The notes: a model not told the origin generated them from the letters alone. A stretch of DNA of 64,000 nt from Ascarosepion bandense (GCA_037127315.1 JBBBDQ010000224.1:7506001-7570000); one strand, 5' to 3'. Positions 42,831-54,522 are shown, numbered from the stretch's first letter. Numbers and translations are program-made.

Positions 42831-43639
42831 CTATGTATTATAACAATTTATTTTTAATTTCCATATCAGGTCATTTGGTATATTGAGTGATGATTTTAGA
42901 CATTCTTAGTTTTTTTCTTTTTGTAATTGGAGAATCCAACATGTTACATATACCAATCACTGCCATTCCTTAGTACGTGACTAGTGGTTGGATCAATATT
43001 ATGTTGTAAATATTCTACGGAGTTCTTTTTTCTTTTTTGCTTCCTCACCGCTTCCTGCCTCCCTAAAGAATTTCCCTCTACAGGAAAATGTATAGTTGTT
43101 GAATTACACTAAAAGGAATTACAAGGCATCAGCAACAGCTTGTGAGGCAACAAGTTGCAACGCCCCTAAAGCCTAAGAAAATGTAAGGTTGCTATTTTCC
43201 TCCTATATAACACTGGTTTCCTCTTGTAGGTTTAGTTTTTTGTTATTTTTTGTCGTTATCAGTGGCATTTTTTAGTATCACCACAGTATATCAATTCACA
43301 CATACCTGTACAAATGATATTTTCCAAGAATGTTAATCTTATTTTCCGGTTACAAATATGTGGCGAGGTCAGCATATAATCCAGCAATAATACGTGATGC
43401 ACGAAAGTGACCATGAGAATATGTATTATTGTTTTGCATAATATTAGAGAATTATACCCATTAAACAGAAGTTGTATAAAACAAAAACGAATTTTGTTCT
43501 TGCTTTTAATCTATGTATTGAATTTTATATATTGGTTAAGCAAGTTTACGGGATCTAATGTGACTTGTATGTCCCCTTAGTGGATTCAGAACTCAAAAAG
43601 TATCATCCAAGTATAAGAAGGTGTTGAAAATTTCTTATT
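42831..43639. other. Intergenic, nothing recognised
   Basis: AT-rich; no gene or recognised repeat. Confidence 0.5.
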
Positions 43640-43966
43640 CTAGCCAAGAAGATATTAAAGAAAACAAAATGATGTATTTTCTGTCAAGAGGCTCATCTCT
43701 TGTTCCCTGTTTAGGAAGTGGTTTCCGGTTTTCTCTTTTCCAATCTTTTTACGTTTTTTTTTTCTTTTCCAATTGGAGTAGATAGACTAAACTATCGCCC
43801 GGTTCACACTCCACCCTCGTCTATTGAACAGGTGAAGAGGCTCATCCCTTCTTTCCTGTTTAGGATGTGGTTTCCGGTTTTCTCTTTTCCAATCTTTTTA
43901 CTCTTACTAGCCTCCTGCGCATCAGTGGCATTACCGCCTTGCTTGGGGTGATATGATTAAAAAAAA
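43640..43966 (+). mobile_element. LINE-J 3' UTR fragment with internal 149-bp duplication
   Basis: Ends with CCTGCGCATCAGTGGCATTA, CCGCCTTGCTTGGGGTGATA and TGATTAAAAAAAAC, the LINE-J terminus. The block GTCAAGAGGCTCATCTCTTG...TTTCCAATCTTTTTAC at 43683-43753 recurs at 43832-43902 with few changes. The 77-codon frame here is UTR and not coding. Confidence 0.8.
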
Positions 43967-44429
43967 CAAGACGCATTTATTTATTACGCTAGTTCACACA
44001 TGCGAACTAGTTTATGGCATTTTTATCTTTTAATCTTTTAAGAAAACATGTTTATAGCGCTTTTTATTTTATTAGAATAATTGAAAAAGTTAATCCACGT
44101 CTTAACGCTTTGAGCTGTGAAGAATATTTTAAAGAGTTTACAAATGTTTTATAAGTTTAATTTAATAGAACCATTCTGATACAAAAAATCGAATAATGAG
44201 TTTAATAAAATCTTTGAATATTTTAAAATTTTAATGTTCTATTTAAGTTATGAATATCTGACTTAATTTTAAAATGAAACATGTTAACACAAGATTCCAT
44301 TCAAAACAGACTATTTAAAAAATTATAATTTAGATAACATGTGTGATAGGTTTATGATTCTAGAATAGCTGCATGACTTCATAAACCTGTTGGCAAAGAT
44401 GTCATGGGTAAATATGAAATATAAACTCT
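43967..44429. other. Intergenic, nothing recognised
   Basis: AT-rich, no feature. Confidence 0.45.
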
Positions 44430-44560
44430 ATATATTAAACTAATAGTGATATTTACCAAAATCACACAAAAATATCTTAAAATACTAAAGAGTAAATTTA
44501 TTCAAAGTCGCCATTGGCTTCAACCAGATAACTTAGGAAACCTCTGTGACTATGTTGGAC
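44430..44560 (-). mobile_element. Mariner-like 3' end fragment, second copy
   Basis: TTACCAAAATCACACAAAAA, ATACTAAAGAGTAAATTTA and CGCCATTGGCTTCAACCAG parallel 41851-41935 of the first mariner relic (C-terminus and 3' end), in the same orientation. Confidence 0.65.
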
Positions 44561-44879
44561 GGTTTTTTTGTTTCTTTTCTATCGCAGGGGGCGGTGTATT
44601 TTAACTCTTAATGCATTCAAAACCGCCCGCAATCGCTGCATGAAAGTTTTGGGAAATGCAAACTACAGCTATATATAGCTGGTCCAGGTCAAAGTTGAAA
44701 GTAGGCAAATTAGATCCCGAAAGTTCAAATTATGAATAGAAGAAAAACAGTTGTTCCAACTATTATAAATGGCACCAAGGTAGTGTCTTCCACCACTGGT
44801 AAGTCGAAGATTTTCCTATCGAATTTAACGTTGGATGACATTTACTCTAATGAACAAAAAGATTGTTGAACACCTAATT

Positions 44880-46080
44880 AAGAACAGCTTCTACAGCGAC
44901 AAGTAGTGCTGGTTTCGATTGGTCCAATCTACTGCGGTTGGCACAACTACTATGCCTCAAACGATCAGTGAGGCACTAGACAATAAATACATACCAAGGA
45001 GCATAGCATTAAATATTTTGAGGGTCTTTGATAAAGAATCGATACTCAGGCTCTCTAGCTATGGAATCACCGGAAGAGTTTTCTCATCAATTAAGTATTT
45101 CCTAAGAGGTAGGTTCCTGAACGTAGTTTTTAACTTCCCTAGCAGTCAACGTAAGTCTCCTCGATCAACCATCTTTTTACTTTAAATATACTCTTGTTAA
45201 GATAATTTGATCTTCCTAAGGTTATATTATTTGTAAATATTCATGCCAGTCATATAGTGATATATGGCTGCACCTTCAAAAGAGTGATGACCAGAAATCG
45301 GCATCTAATCTCTCAATCGATCTTACATCTTACATCTCAATATGGAAATAACTGGTTGGTTATATTCAATATCTAGCAAAAACCAAACTAGTTACTTTCT
45401 ATCATCACCGATAGAACCCCGTATTACCACAATGAATGGATGCGTCCCCGTGCCTTGAGGTGTCCTCGTACCTTGAGGTGTCTCTGTGCCTTGAGCGTGT
45501 ATTGGACCTTAAACCTACCTCAGATCTCGTTTAACTTTTGCATACAATTCATCACTAAAGATGGAAAAATGGTCAGTTCCTTATACCACTCCAGTAAGTA
45601 CCCGACTCCTCATGCAATCCTCTACCTTTACGAGAGCCAGATCAGGATTAAAATAGAGTACTGATGTCATATCTGGTCAGTTCACAGCTTTCAGGCATCA
45701 TGGGTTGTAAATTATTTTCACCCCTCAAACCCCCTGTTTCACAGATTGAAATTAGTAAGTCTCTCACTGCTCTATCGGAAAATATTTGAGTGAGTTGTAT
45801 TCTTGGTTCCGCCTGTTCGAACCTTAACGGCAAGAACTCACCATGCTACTTACATAATAGTAAGCCATCCTCATTTCTTCCGCATTTCTTTGATGAAAAG
45901 TTCCGCTTAAGCAACTTCTCCCCGCAATCGTATGTTTTGAGGAATTCGCCTTCAATAGGATGTTTCTCTGATCACAAAAGTTTTAACTTATTCAAGTCTA
46001 GATTTAACCGTTACCTTCTTTACCTATTCGCATATGTGCTTTTTACTCTGCAACCGACTTTCAGGCCATGTATAGAGTGA
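44880..46080 (+). pseudogene. LINE-J relic (RT to C-terminus), highly decayed
   Basis: Readable islands in several frames are SIALNILRVFDKESILRLSS (motif A Asp lost), YGITGRVFSSIKYFLRGRF, WLVIFNI-like, ATPHAILYLYESQIRIKIEY, a CHIWS remnant, and a final FKSRFNRYLLYLF. The order and spacing follow the intact LINE-J ORF. An 18-bp triplicated segment (45446-45499) interrupts it. Confidence 0.7.
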
Positions 46081-46505
46081 ATCTGATTCTAAAAATTTCC
46101 GTGAAGATCTCTTTTTTATTTCCTTTATTCGCTCGTATATCGCAAAGTGATACAATTATGTTTTGCGATGATCGGTGACATTATGTTGTTTATCACCGAG
46201 AATTGTGAGATCAAAATACTTTCAATTACTTCTTCATGAAACTTTTCTCTATTGGCATTTATAAACTCAAAATTGTGGCCTGATCATAGTAAACTCCAAG
46301 TATGTTTAATAGTATAGAGAAAAAAAAGAAATTCATTCGATTTGAGATAATTTCAAATCCGTCACTTTAACGGTTTGAATATGAAAAAAAAGAGTACTCG
46401 TCTGGTTCACAGATCTGATAAGATAAATTTCTTGCCCTCTTTCGGCAAGAGTATTTCCCTGTCTCTCATTATCTCCACTTTTGTTCGGACACTATTCTAC
46501 ATACA

Positions 46506-46536
<31 letters not shown>

Positions 46537-46639
46537 TCGTTGATTTCCGTAACATACATTTCAGAGCAGATATGTTTGTTTACGATGGATAGAAAATTGT
46601 TTTATATAGGCTTGATAAAAACCTCCTTTAGACTGGAGG
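46081..46639. other. Intergenic with a (TA)n array
   Basis: (TA)n at 46510-46535. No gene; the 109-codon frame at 46375-46704 runs through the microsatellite and into a SINE head. Confidence 0.5.
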
Positions 46640-46860
46640 CTATTCATGGTCGAGAGGTCTTAGACGTTACCAGATCAAATGGTAGCTTCCCTCTATATAG
46701 ATAGGGGTCACAGGTTCGAATCCTATTTTTTCGTAATAAAAATTTATCGTAAATAATCAGGCCGGTAAATATAAATATGTAATATTGTTTCATTAAAAAC
46801 AGAATATCTACCTAAATACGAGTATCGATAAAAAATAATGTTCAAACAATTCATTTCATA
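46640..46860 (+). mobile_element. SINE-C, copy 3
   Basis: Head TCATGGTCGAGAGGTCTTAG (A-box region) and CACAGGTTCGAATCC (B box), then a body ATCAGGCCGGTAAATATAA and end CGAGTATCGATAAAAAATA and GTTCAAACAATTCA. It aligns with copy 1 at 14811-15022 in reverse. Confidence 0.8.
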
Positions 46861-46867
46861 CATATAT

Positions 46868-47003
46868 ATATTGTCATCCGCAGACAGATCTGTTTCGCCG
46901 TATCACAGCTCCTCAGTATGGTTAGACTCCGATTGCTTTTTTAACCAGGATTGAAATCCGACTGAAATGACGTCAGTCGGCGACTCTACCCCTGAGCTAT
47001 AAA
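46868..47003 (-). mobile_element. SINE-D, copy 1 (tRNA-Ala-like head, (TA)n tail)
   Basis: The minus strand starts TATAGCTCAGGGGTAGAGTC (a nearly canonical tRNA A-box region), with GGATTTCAATCCTGG as B box. A body ends in ACAGATCTGTCTGCGGATGA followed by a short TA tail at 46860-46871. Confidence 0.75.
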
Positions 47004-47179
47004 TATATATAATGGTACAGAATTTTATTATGGCGTTAAAAAAACAAAAAACCCCTATTAATTATATTATTAATAAGAAGACTAGAGATTTTGTTTTTCT
47101 AAAACTCTGTACTCTTTTAAGTACCTGGTTTATTTGAAGATTCCTTGGAGTGGGGATAAGGGCCAAAGTTTTATTAAGC

Positions 47180-47520
47180 AAATCAACAAGTCGCTTTCTA
47201 ATTGTTTTCCGTCTGTTGCGCTGCGTTGTGTTTTTGTACTAGGTTTGCGTTGTGTGAAACCGCGGTAGGTTTTGGCGATCTTGTGATTTTTTTACGTGTC
47301 TTTGCTCTACATTGCTTCCTCTTTGTTATTCCGCTTTGGTTAGTTCTGTATTGAGCACTTTTTCTTTCTTTGTGGTTGGTTCCGTTTGGGGTTTTTTTCT
47401 TTACTGCGGGGTATTGTATGTATTGTCTGTATTCCGCAGTTTTCTTTTTTTTTCCCCTCTTGTCCAACGCCTTATAGCGACGGACAATAACGGAGTTAGA
47501 TTCTGTCTGTTATTTGTTGT
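47180..47520 (+). repeat. Repeat-E, copy 1
   Basis: TTGTGTGAAACCGCGGTAGG near 47249 and, further on, TGTATTGAGCACTTTTTCTT, TGTGGTTGGTTCCGTTTGGG, ATTCCGCAGTTTTCTTTTTT and AACGGAGTTAGATTCTGTCT recur at 55235-55405. A (TA)n array follows closely. It is non-coding; the frames here are shadows. Confidence 0.7.
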
Positions 47521-47578
47521 CCTCAAAGTTTATTTTCGTATAATTTTAGGATTTAGATACTTATAGAGTCGGTCTTGT

Positions 47579-47581
<3 letters not shown>

Positions 47582-47663
<82 letters not shown>

Positions 47664-47687
47664 TGTATGTGTGTGCGTGTGTGTGTA
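47582..47687. repeat. (TA)n(TG)n compound microsatellite
   Basis: TA to about 47626, then TG with a few TATG/CG interruptions. It generates spurious His-Thr and Ile-Tyr frames. Confidence 0.97.
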
Positions 47688-47989
47688 GGGAATAGATTCA
47701 GTGAATAAAATATGAATTCTGTTTGAAGCACTTTGCATTCGCCACTTATATCTTTGAGAAATAAATAAATCGACAAACTTGAGTTTTAACATCATGCTAG
47801 TTATCCCAGAAAAATAACAGTAAATGTATATTACAAATATTTTCAGCTTTATAGTGTACACTGCTTTCGGTTGAATTTCTATAAAATCATTCTCGGAAAA
47901 CAATTTTTCAGGAAAATTATTTTCCAAGTTCAGTACTTGTCATGGCACTTTCCAGTTTGTATGGAGGTTTACTATCTGACCTTTAATTT

Positions 47990-48470
47990 GAAGTAGTGTG
48001 GAATGTAAATTTTCTCTTCGAGTTACTTTTTCGTTGTTTCTGATGTTGGTAATCCTCTAGTGATTTAGTTTCTGTTATTTGGGGCAGTTTTTTCTTTTGA
48101 ATCTGTAGTGCCAGTCCACAATTTTCGAAGAAAGATTATATTTTTTCCAATATCCTCAGGCTTTATGCGTTTAAAATCTTTTTTAGCTATTGATCGGAGA
48201 AAGTTATTGTATACTGCTGACAGATTAGATATTTCTGAATGTTTTTGACATCATGCATGACATAATATTAAAGTCGAACGAGGTTGTTTATGAACATGAC
48301 TCGAGTTTTCAGATTGATGTTTGGATATTGTAGCAATTTGTCGTGTTGGGCGAAACTTTCTCTGATGCAGCCTATTCTTTGATCAATTTCGTTTTATTTC
48401 ATACTAATTTTTTACAATTGATCAACACGACGAGATATTTAAAGTTTTTGGTACTTACTGATTTCATATC
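47990..48470 (-). pseudogene. LINE reverse-transcriptase thumb/C-terminal relic, other family
   Basis: The minus strand contains EIDQRIGCIRESFAQHDKLL then QYPNINLKTRVMFINNLVR, resembling the thumb segment that follows the KYLG motif in several LINE clades. Upstream MKSVSTKNFKYL fits that motif. Downstream fragments (KPEDIGKNIIFLRKLW; ITRGLPTSETTKK) are compatible with a LINE C-terminus. It differs from LINE-J and LINE-R. Confidence 0.5.
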
Positions 48471-48520
48471 CGGAATTTTTATGATGAATTAAGGATATGT
48501 GCTATCATTATTTTTATTTC

Positions 48521-48523
<3 letters not shown>

Positions 48524-48568
<45 letters not shown>
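48524..48568. repeat. (TA)n microsatellite
   Basis: Pure TA array. Confidence 0.97.
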
Positions 48569-48569
<1 letters not shown>

Positions 48570-49090
48570 GTGCAATAGATGAATTGTCGTCTATATATGT
48601 ATATGTGTATGTGTGTTTGTGTGTCTAGAATGTTACACTTAGTTTTTATCAAATTCTAACTCCCCAATGTCACTTCCACAAATCAAATGAGTTTGCCCAT
48701 TCCTTTGTAAGATTTGTCTTCAGCTAACTTGGCACATTTCCCTTGATGTCAATCATTGTCTGAAATTTACCCCCGTTTCGACGCTAACTTTATCGTTTTC
48801 CAAAAGCCAAATGTCGCAGGATGCAAAATTTTGAATGTAGGTGGAGCTAAGAGATTTGAGTGATGCCAAGTGTTGAATTTGATAGGAAACATGGACGGAT
48901 GCGTTGCCAGAATAAATTTTTGAGTCACCACATTCCTTCAACTACGGCCGATTGCATCTTTTTGCATTCTAAATCCAGAAAAAATCATGTTTTCATTTAT
49001 GTTTTGGTTTTGGGGAGTGAACTGCATAATAGAAACAAAATAATAATAATAATAATTTGTCTGTGCTTCTGAGGTAAGGTATCACTTACA
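48569..49090. other. Intergenic, nothing recognised
   Basis: No domain-bearing frame. Confidence 0.45.
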
Positions 49091-49560
49091 TTATTTAAAT
49101 TGTTCGGCCATCTTAGGTTGATTGATAATGTAATTCAGAAAAAGGAAATGACCAAAGATAAAGCCTTGGTAAACGCCTGCATTGATCTCAAGTGACTCAA
49201 AGACTAGCCACCGACAACGATATTCAATGACCGACCAGATATGAAAAACTTGATAACTTAGTAGACTTTCCAAGAGATTCCATAGCTGGGACGTTTGTGT
49301 AGCCATTATCTTACTCAAACATTGGTAAAGGCCTTCGAAAAATCGGAAGCGACCGCTTTCGAGATGTGTTCATTATTACTTCGCTGCTCTACATATGATT
49401 ATCGCTAAGACATCAACAGTGAATCTAGAGTGACGAAAGCCATCTTCTTTCCTGTTGATGATTGCTTCAAAATGTTTGCTAATAAGGACGCTTATACGCC
49501 AATAAATTATCTTGTGGGTGTCACTACTGTGATCTCCATTATTAGGCCATCTGGTTTCGC
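49091..49560 (-). pseudogene. LINE-J RT relic, truncated by a LINE-R insertion
   Basis: Minus-strand frames contain SKHFEAIINRKEDGFRHSRF then TVDVLAIIICRAAK (equivalent of KVFEAIINA...YGFRFDRSTADLLTTV in the intact copy) and, further left, GVYQGFIFGHFLFLNYIINQ (equivalent of GVPQGSILGPTLFLIFIND). The catalytic part between is decayed. Its right edge meets the LINE-R copy in opposite orientation. Confidence 0.7.
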
Positions 49561-49574
49561 ATATCGGCAAATTT

Positions 49575-51572
49575 GGACTAGGGGATCGCAACGGACAAGG
49601 AGAAAAATGGGTCCAATGGTGCACGGCAAATGACCAGGTAATTACTAACACCTGGTTTCAAGAACACCCACGACGTCTATGGACATGGAGAAGCCCAGGA
49701 GGCGACACAAAGAACCAAATAGATTCATAACTATAAACAAGAGATTCAGGAACGCAGTGGTTTAATGCAAAACATATCCAGGTGCCGACTGCGGAAGTGA
49801 CCATGTCTCAGTCATCTGCAAACTAAGGATAAAACTCCGGTAAGAAGCCCACCACATCATCAAGGCTGCAATACTACACGCTTGTGAATGACCTCACCCT
49901 GCAGAAAGAATACACTAAAAGAAAGAAATATGAAGAACAAATTGGAAAAGACACTCAAAATGGGACTCACTAAAGGAAGCAATGGTAACCTCAGCAAACA
50001 ACATTGCCCCAAAGGAAATCAGACGCAGAAAAAAACGAGTTGATGACTGAAGAGGTTCTCCACATGATGCAAAGGAGACAAACATAAAGCCAAGACATGG
50101 AGGAGAGTACAAGAAACTACACAGGAAGATATGGAACAAATGCAGACAGGCTAAAGAGGAATGGCTCAACACCAAATGCGCAGAAGTAGAGAGACTAAGC
50201 AGGACCAATAAAGCAGAGATGCATAAAGAGATAAGACAACTAACAGGACAAAAAACCTGCTCCTCAAAAGGATGCATAAAATCCAAGAATGGAACAGTCA
50301 TATTGGAGAAAGATAAAATACTCCAGCGATGGGAACGTATATAAAGGATCTTTTTTGCGACAGGAGAGAACAACCGAGAATACACAAGGAGGAGGATGGA
50401 CCGGAAATATTAAAATCCGAAATGGAAGCTGCAATGGCCAAACTGAACAGAAACGACGGAGATGGTCCAGACAGCGTAGTAATAGAGCTGCTGATAGCCC
50501 TGGAAGAATATGGCACAGAAAAAAATTACCGACATAATAAACGAAATCTATAATAGTGGAATAATACCAGACGACCTATGAAAGTCGATATTCATAGCAC
50601 TGCCAAAGAAACCAGGTGCAAACGAGTGCGAACTACGCAGAACTATCAGCTTAATGAGTCACATTACAAAACTGATTGTCAGAATGCTGATGAATAGAGC
50701 GAGAAGCAGAATCAGGCCAGAGATAGGATAGAAACAGTGCGGCTTTGTCAGAGACACTGGAACAAGGAACGCCATATTTATGATTAGGATGCTCTCCGAA
50801 AAGCAATACACGGACACGGACCTCCTACAGAAAGTATCGGTGGAGATTTTTCTAAAAAAAGGACTACAAATAAACGTTAAGAAAACTGAATGTATGGTCA
50901 TCAGCAAAAGGTGCAACCCAATATGCCAAATACAGGTAGGAGACACCAGAATCAAGCAAGTACAAAAAATTAAATACCTAGGAAGTGTTCTAACAGAAGA
51001 TGGAAAGTGCAACACAGAGATCCGAAGGCGAATTGGCATGGCAAAGGACGCGTTCCAGAAGCTGAGTAAAGTACTAACACACAAGAAAATTTTACTAGAA
51101 ACAAAGAAAAGAGAGATGGATTGCTATGTGATGTCAGTTTATCAATATAGCAGTGAATGCTGGACAATATCATCGAAAATGAGGACAAAACTTGAAGGAG
51201 CGGAAATCTGGTTCTACAGAAAGATGCTGCGGATATCGTGGACTGAGCATGCAAGCAACGATGAAGTGTTGGAAAGAATGGCAACAAAAAGAAAAGTAAT
51301 ACTGAGAATCAGGAACAGACAACTGAAGTTCCTGGGACATGCAATAAGAAAGGAGAACTTAGAGAACCTGATACTGACAGGCCAGATAGAAGGAAAAAGA
51401 GACAAAGGAAGGCAGCGGATAAATTATTTACAGAGCCAGATCAGGTGGATGACAGAACGTGGGTTGCGAAGTGTAACAAGAGCAAACATACTAAGAGCCA
51501 CAAGGGATAGAGAGACGTGGAGAAGCATGATCGCCTACGTTCTGAAGGGACAAGGCACATAGAAGAAGAAGA
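49575..51572 (+). pseudogene. LINE-R, longest copy: endonuclease end to 3' tail, RT core deleted
   Basis: Begins in the apurinic-type endonuclease (WVQWCTANDQVITNTWF, RRLWTWRSPGG, NQID), shifts frame, then GADCGSDHVSVICKLRIKL ends that domain. The linker YIKDLFCDRREQPRIHKEED, GPEILKSEMEAAMAKL and DDLCKSIFIALPKKPGA-like residues follow, with ITKLIVRMLMNRARSRIRPE then a TAG. At MIRMLSE (about 50803) the frame jumps to DTDLLQKVS, deleting motif A through YADD. The C-terminal frame 50780-51562 is open to the natural end (MIAYVLKGQGT), followed by AGAAGAAGA. Cannot encode an active enzyme. Confidence 0.88.
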
Positions 51573-52689
51573 TACGCCAATAATATGATGGGGACGAGAA
51601 CATACAAGAGACACCTTGGGATACATTTCTTTTATTTAGAAATGTGTCAATGAACTTCGCCAAGATTAGAAAAACTTCTGGACAAAGGCTTTTGAGAACA
51701 ACTACAAGGATTTTATTCCAATAGAGTTTACAGTCCTAGCTTTAGATAAGTCGGGAAACCTCCTGACCCAATACAAAGCTTATACCTCGTGACCCAATAC
51801 AAAGCTTCTACCTCGTGATGTTGGTGAAGTTACGTAAAGAATGGCACTTGTCGTCTAACGTGGTGTTAGAGGCAAAATTAATCGCAAAAGTTTTGGCCTT
51901 ATTGAACAAGGACCGCGATAACCTGAAGGAAATTCATAATTGTGGGCACTACCGGTCTGCTTCTATTGAGAATTGACTTTGCGATTTTTCAGAACTGGCG
52001 CGATCCAAGTCTCGTTAAAAGACAAAAAAAAAAGACACTCACTGCTTTCGTATAGATGCTCACTGAATTTTTTAGATCTAACCTGCAGTGTTTGTATGCG
52101 GTTCTAAATGGGACAAGGGGCTGTGCTATATGGATTTTACTGACACAGGGTTTAAATTGGTACATAGTTACAGAACATTAAGGTATAGACCAACGATGCT
52201 TATTTAACTTTTATTGGTATTTTCGCGGTGGATAAAACTTTTCCTTGCCGGCAAGAATACATTCATAAATTAGGGAGTTTTTGGAGGATCCATTTTTTAA
52301 GAAGACTGAGAGAAATGCTTCGGCTATGTAAAGCTATCGGATCTGTTCTAATCAACTTTGGAGCATTGGGGATCGTCCTATAAAATCACGTCTTAGAGGA
52401 TAACTTTGTTTTGTCATCAATCTTGTCATCAATATTAAGCAAAGATGCTTAAGAGAGATAACACCTCAGCAGAACAGAAGGTGATGAAGAGGTCTAAAAG
52501 ATTACTATGTTGTCCAGCTGTATCGAGAGCACGAGTAGGCCTATCCACTGTTTGGGTCATCTCGTAAGCTATGGAGAAGTCATAGCCTTCGTCGTTTCTG
52601 TTTGAGTGGACTAGCCACTAGGTCTGTTTTAACAATTAGAAGGACTTGCAAAGATATTGTAAGAATTGAGTCGTATGTCTATAAACAAC
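51573..52689. other. Unassigned DNA
   Basis: No gene recognised. A ~31-bp tandem duplication (CTGACCCAATACAAAGCTTA / GTGACCCAATACAAAGCTTC) lies at 51763-51825. Isolated RT-like words (EAKLIAKVLA near 51870) are too few to call. Confidence 0.45.
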
Positions 52690-52840
52690 TGTTATCAGCA
52701 TTATTTACATCGTTGGAACTGCTGTCCTCATCTTCATTGCCATGTTTATGACGTTTCGTCCGTTGTACGCTCCGGCCTTTGTCATGTTCTAATGCCGAAA
52801 CATCGAAGACATGGCAATAAAGATGTAAATAATATAACTA
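52690..52840 (-). mobile_element. SINE-F-related body in a fold-back arrangement
   Basis: ATTTACATCGTTGGAACTGC, TCATTGCCATGTTTATGACG and CGTTGTACGCTCCGG parallel 10840-10925. The right part (CCGAAACATCGAAGACATGG, CAATAAAGATGTAAATAATA) is an imperfect inverted copy of the left part, giving a ~150-bp palindrome. Confidence 0.6.
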
Positions 52841-53062
52841 CTACTTAGTCTCAGAAGTATAGACAAAAACTGTTATCAAGTCAAATATTTACTGTCTGAA
52901 AATTTTAAATCGAAACGAAAAGGAACGCAGTAGTTTGAATACTTGAAAGAATGTTAGCAATATCTCACCTCAAAATTCAAATGAAATATAAGTCGACATG
53001 TCGTTATTTTTGACAGAATGACACTATTTTATCGGAGAAATTCAGAAATTGAAAGCTGTTGT

Positions 53063-53366
53063 GTCAGTCAGTCAGTTAAGTGCCATACGTGATACACGCT
53101 TGGGCGATCATGTCTCGAAAGAGACATGACTGACTGGGCAGAAGATTATCCCGCAGTAAGTTGCCATTGCTTTCTGCGGTAGACTGGTTGCCGACCAAGG
53201 CTATAGAACCCAATCTGTCCTGTTATTTAACCCATAACTGGAAGGAATAGACTGATTAATACCTTTCCCAAGGGCATTTGCGCGTAAGTGAATACAATGG
53301 ATTACAGCTGGAATTCGAACTCGGCTCCCCGGCTTCTCGTTCCGAGCCGATATCCACTGTACCACA
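53063..53366 (-). mobile_element. SINE-A, copy 5 (best copy, full length)
   Basis: Runs from GTCAGTCAGTCAGTTAAGTG at the 3' end to the tRNA-like head at the right. On the minus strand the head reads GTGGTACAGTGGATATCGGC (A box), then GAGCCGAGTTCGAATTCC (B box). About 300 bp. The tail ACTGACTGACTGACA suggests a short tetranucleotide 3' repeat. Used as reference for the other four copies. Confidence 0.9.
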
Positions 53367-54180
53367 ATTCACATCCTTTGTGGTGTACATAGTCTAAAAA
53401 CGTGTGATCGAAAAAAGAAGTTCCTGGCTTGGTAGCTGTTCCCTAGCAAAATTCACCACTGCTGCTACTGCTTCTTGAAATATGATTGTTATGAGAGACG
53501 TTCTAACCAAGTGCTAATACACTTATACTTCTTCCTCATAGATTATTGGTGTAAATCAATGACGAGATATCTGACGATAGGACATTTGGTTTCGTGACAT
53601 TCTAAAGCACCTTGCTTCAAAGTGAACTCAAGTAGCCAAAGCTTTGTATGAATCATTTATGAAATAATAACAATAATTCATATCAGAACTTGAAACTAGA
53701 AAGGACTGAGAGCTCAGCGATCAAAATCGCACGAACAAATTAACCAGAATAATTATGGTTAAATTAATTCATAATATCTGATCAAGTCAATCTGGGATTT
53801 GAACAGTCGTTTTTCAAGGTATCACTCTATTTCCTAAAAATTGACAAACTTTCATTTCTTAACATGTAACGAGCAAGTATAATTATGATTTAAAATTATG
53901 AGTTAACTTTTGTTTGAATGCTTCATGAAAGTCGTATCTCCGTCATTGATAACAAATGTCAAATAAATTAGCTGCCTGTTGAATTCCAAACCACCAGGGG
54001 AAACTTTTTCATCGAAAGCCCGCGGCTAACCAATGTCACGTGATAACAGGATGATGAAACAAATCAATTAAAAAAAATCAAATCCGACAATGGATAAAGG
54101 AGCCATTTTGCTTTCGTTGCTTAATGTGAATGTCGATAGCCATTTTAATAAGAATTATATTCTGTATTCGACAGTCAGAA
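53367..54180. other. Intergenic, nothing recognised
   Basis: No gene or recognised repeat. Confidence 0.5.
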
Positions 54181-54370
54181 GATATAATGAAGGCAAGACG
54201 GATAGAGGAAAGCAGTAGTAAGCTATATAATTAGCTTGCGTAAATAGCAGGACAGAGATGGGAAGGGAAATTAAGGGGATAGAAAATTGTTAATGTCGGA
54301 TAGGAAGCATCAGAGAGCCATAATGGCCAACTTTCTGATGGGATACGGCTCACAGAAGAAAATGTCAACA
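54181..54370 (+). mobile_element. LINE-R-related 3' fragment, diverged
   Basis: GGCAAGACGGATAGAGGAAA corresponds to the EGKTDRGKQ block. Later AGCATCAGAGAGCCATAATG, GCCAACTTTCTGATGGGATA and CGGCTCACAGAAGAAAATG correspond to the R-x-W-x-AMIAYVLKGxG end and (AAG)-type tail of LINE-R. The middle differs, so it may be a sister RTE subfamily. Confidence 0.5.
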
Positions 54371-54521
54371 GCAAGATCATGATCAAGATAATATAGGATG
54401 ATGCAATTCTCGAGGAATTTAATGTGAAGTTGATAGAGATTTTAACTACACACACGCAAGTACACACCTTGGGGTTGACAATGCATGTCTTAAACTGACA
54501 TTAAATGTTATCTGAGTTTAC

Positions 54522-54522
<1 letters not shown>

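Noticed and set aside
46640..47003. Candidate functional tRNA genes (good A and B boxes)
   Set aside because: The heads lack intact acceptor-stem pairing and are fused to SINE bodies shared with other copies; they are retroposons and not tRNA genes.
51573..52689. Possible L1-like RT words (EAKLIAKVLA)
   Set aside because: Only one isolated match; no YxDD, no motif A and no ordered series of motifs in neighbouring frames.
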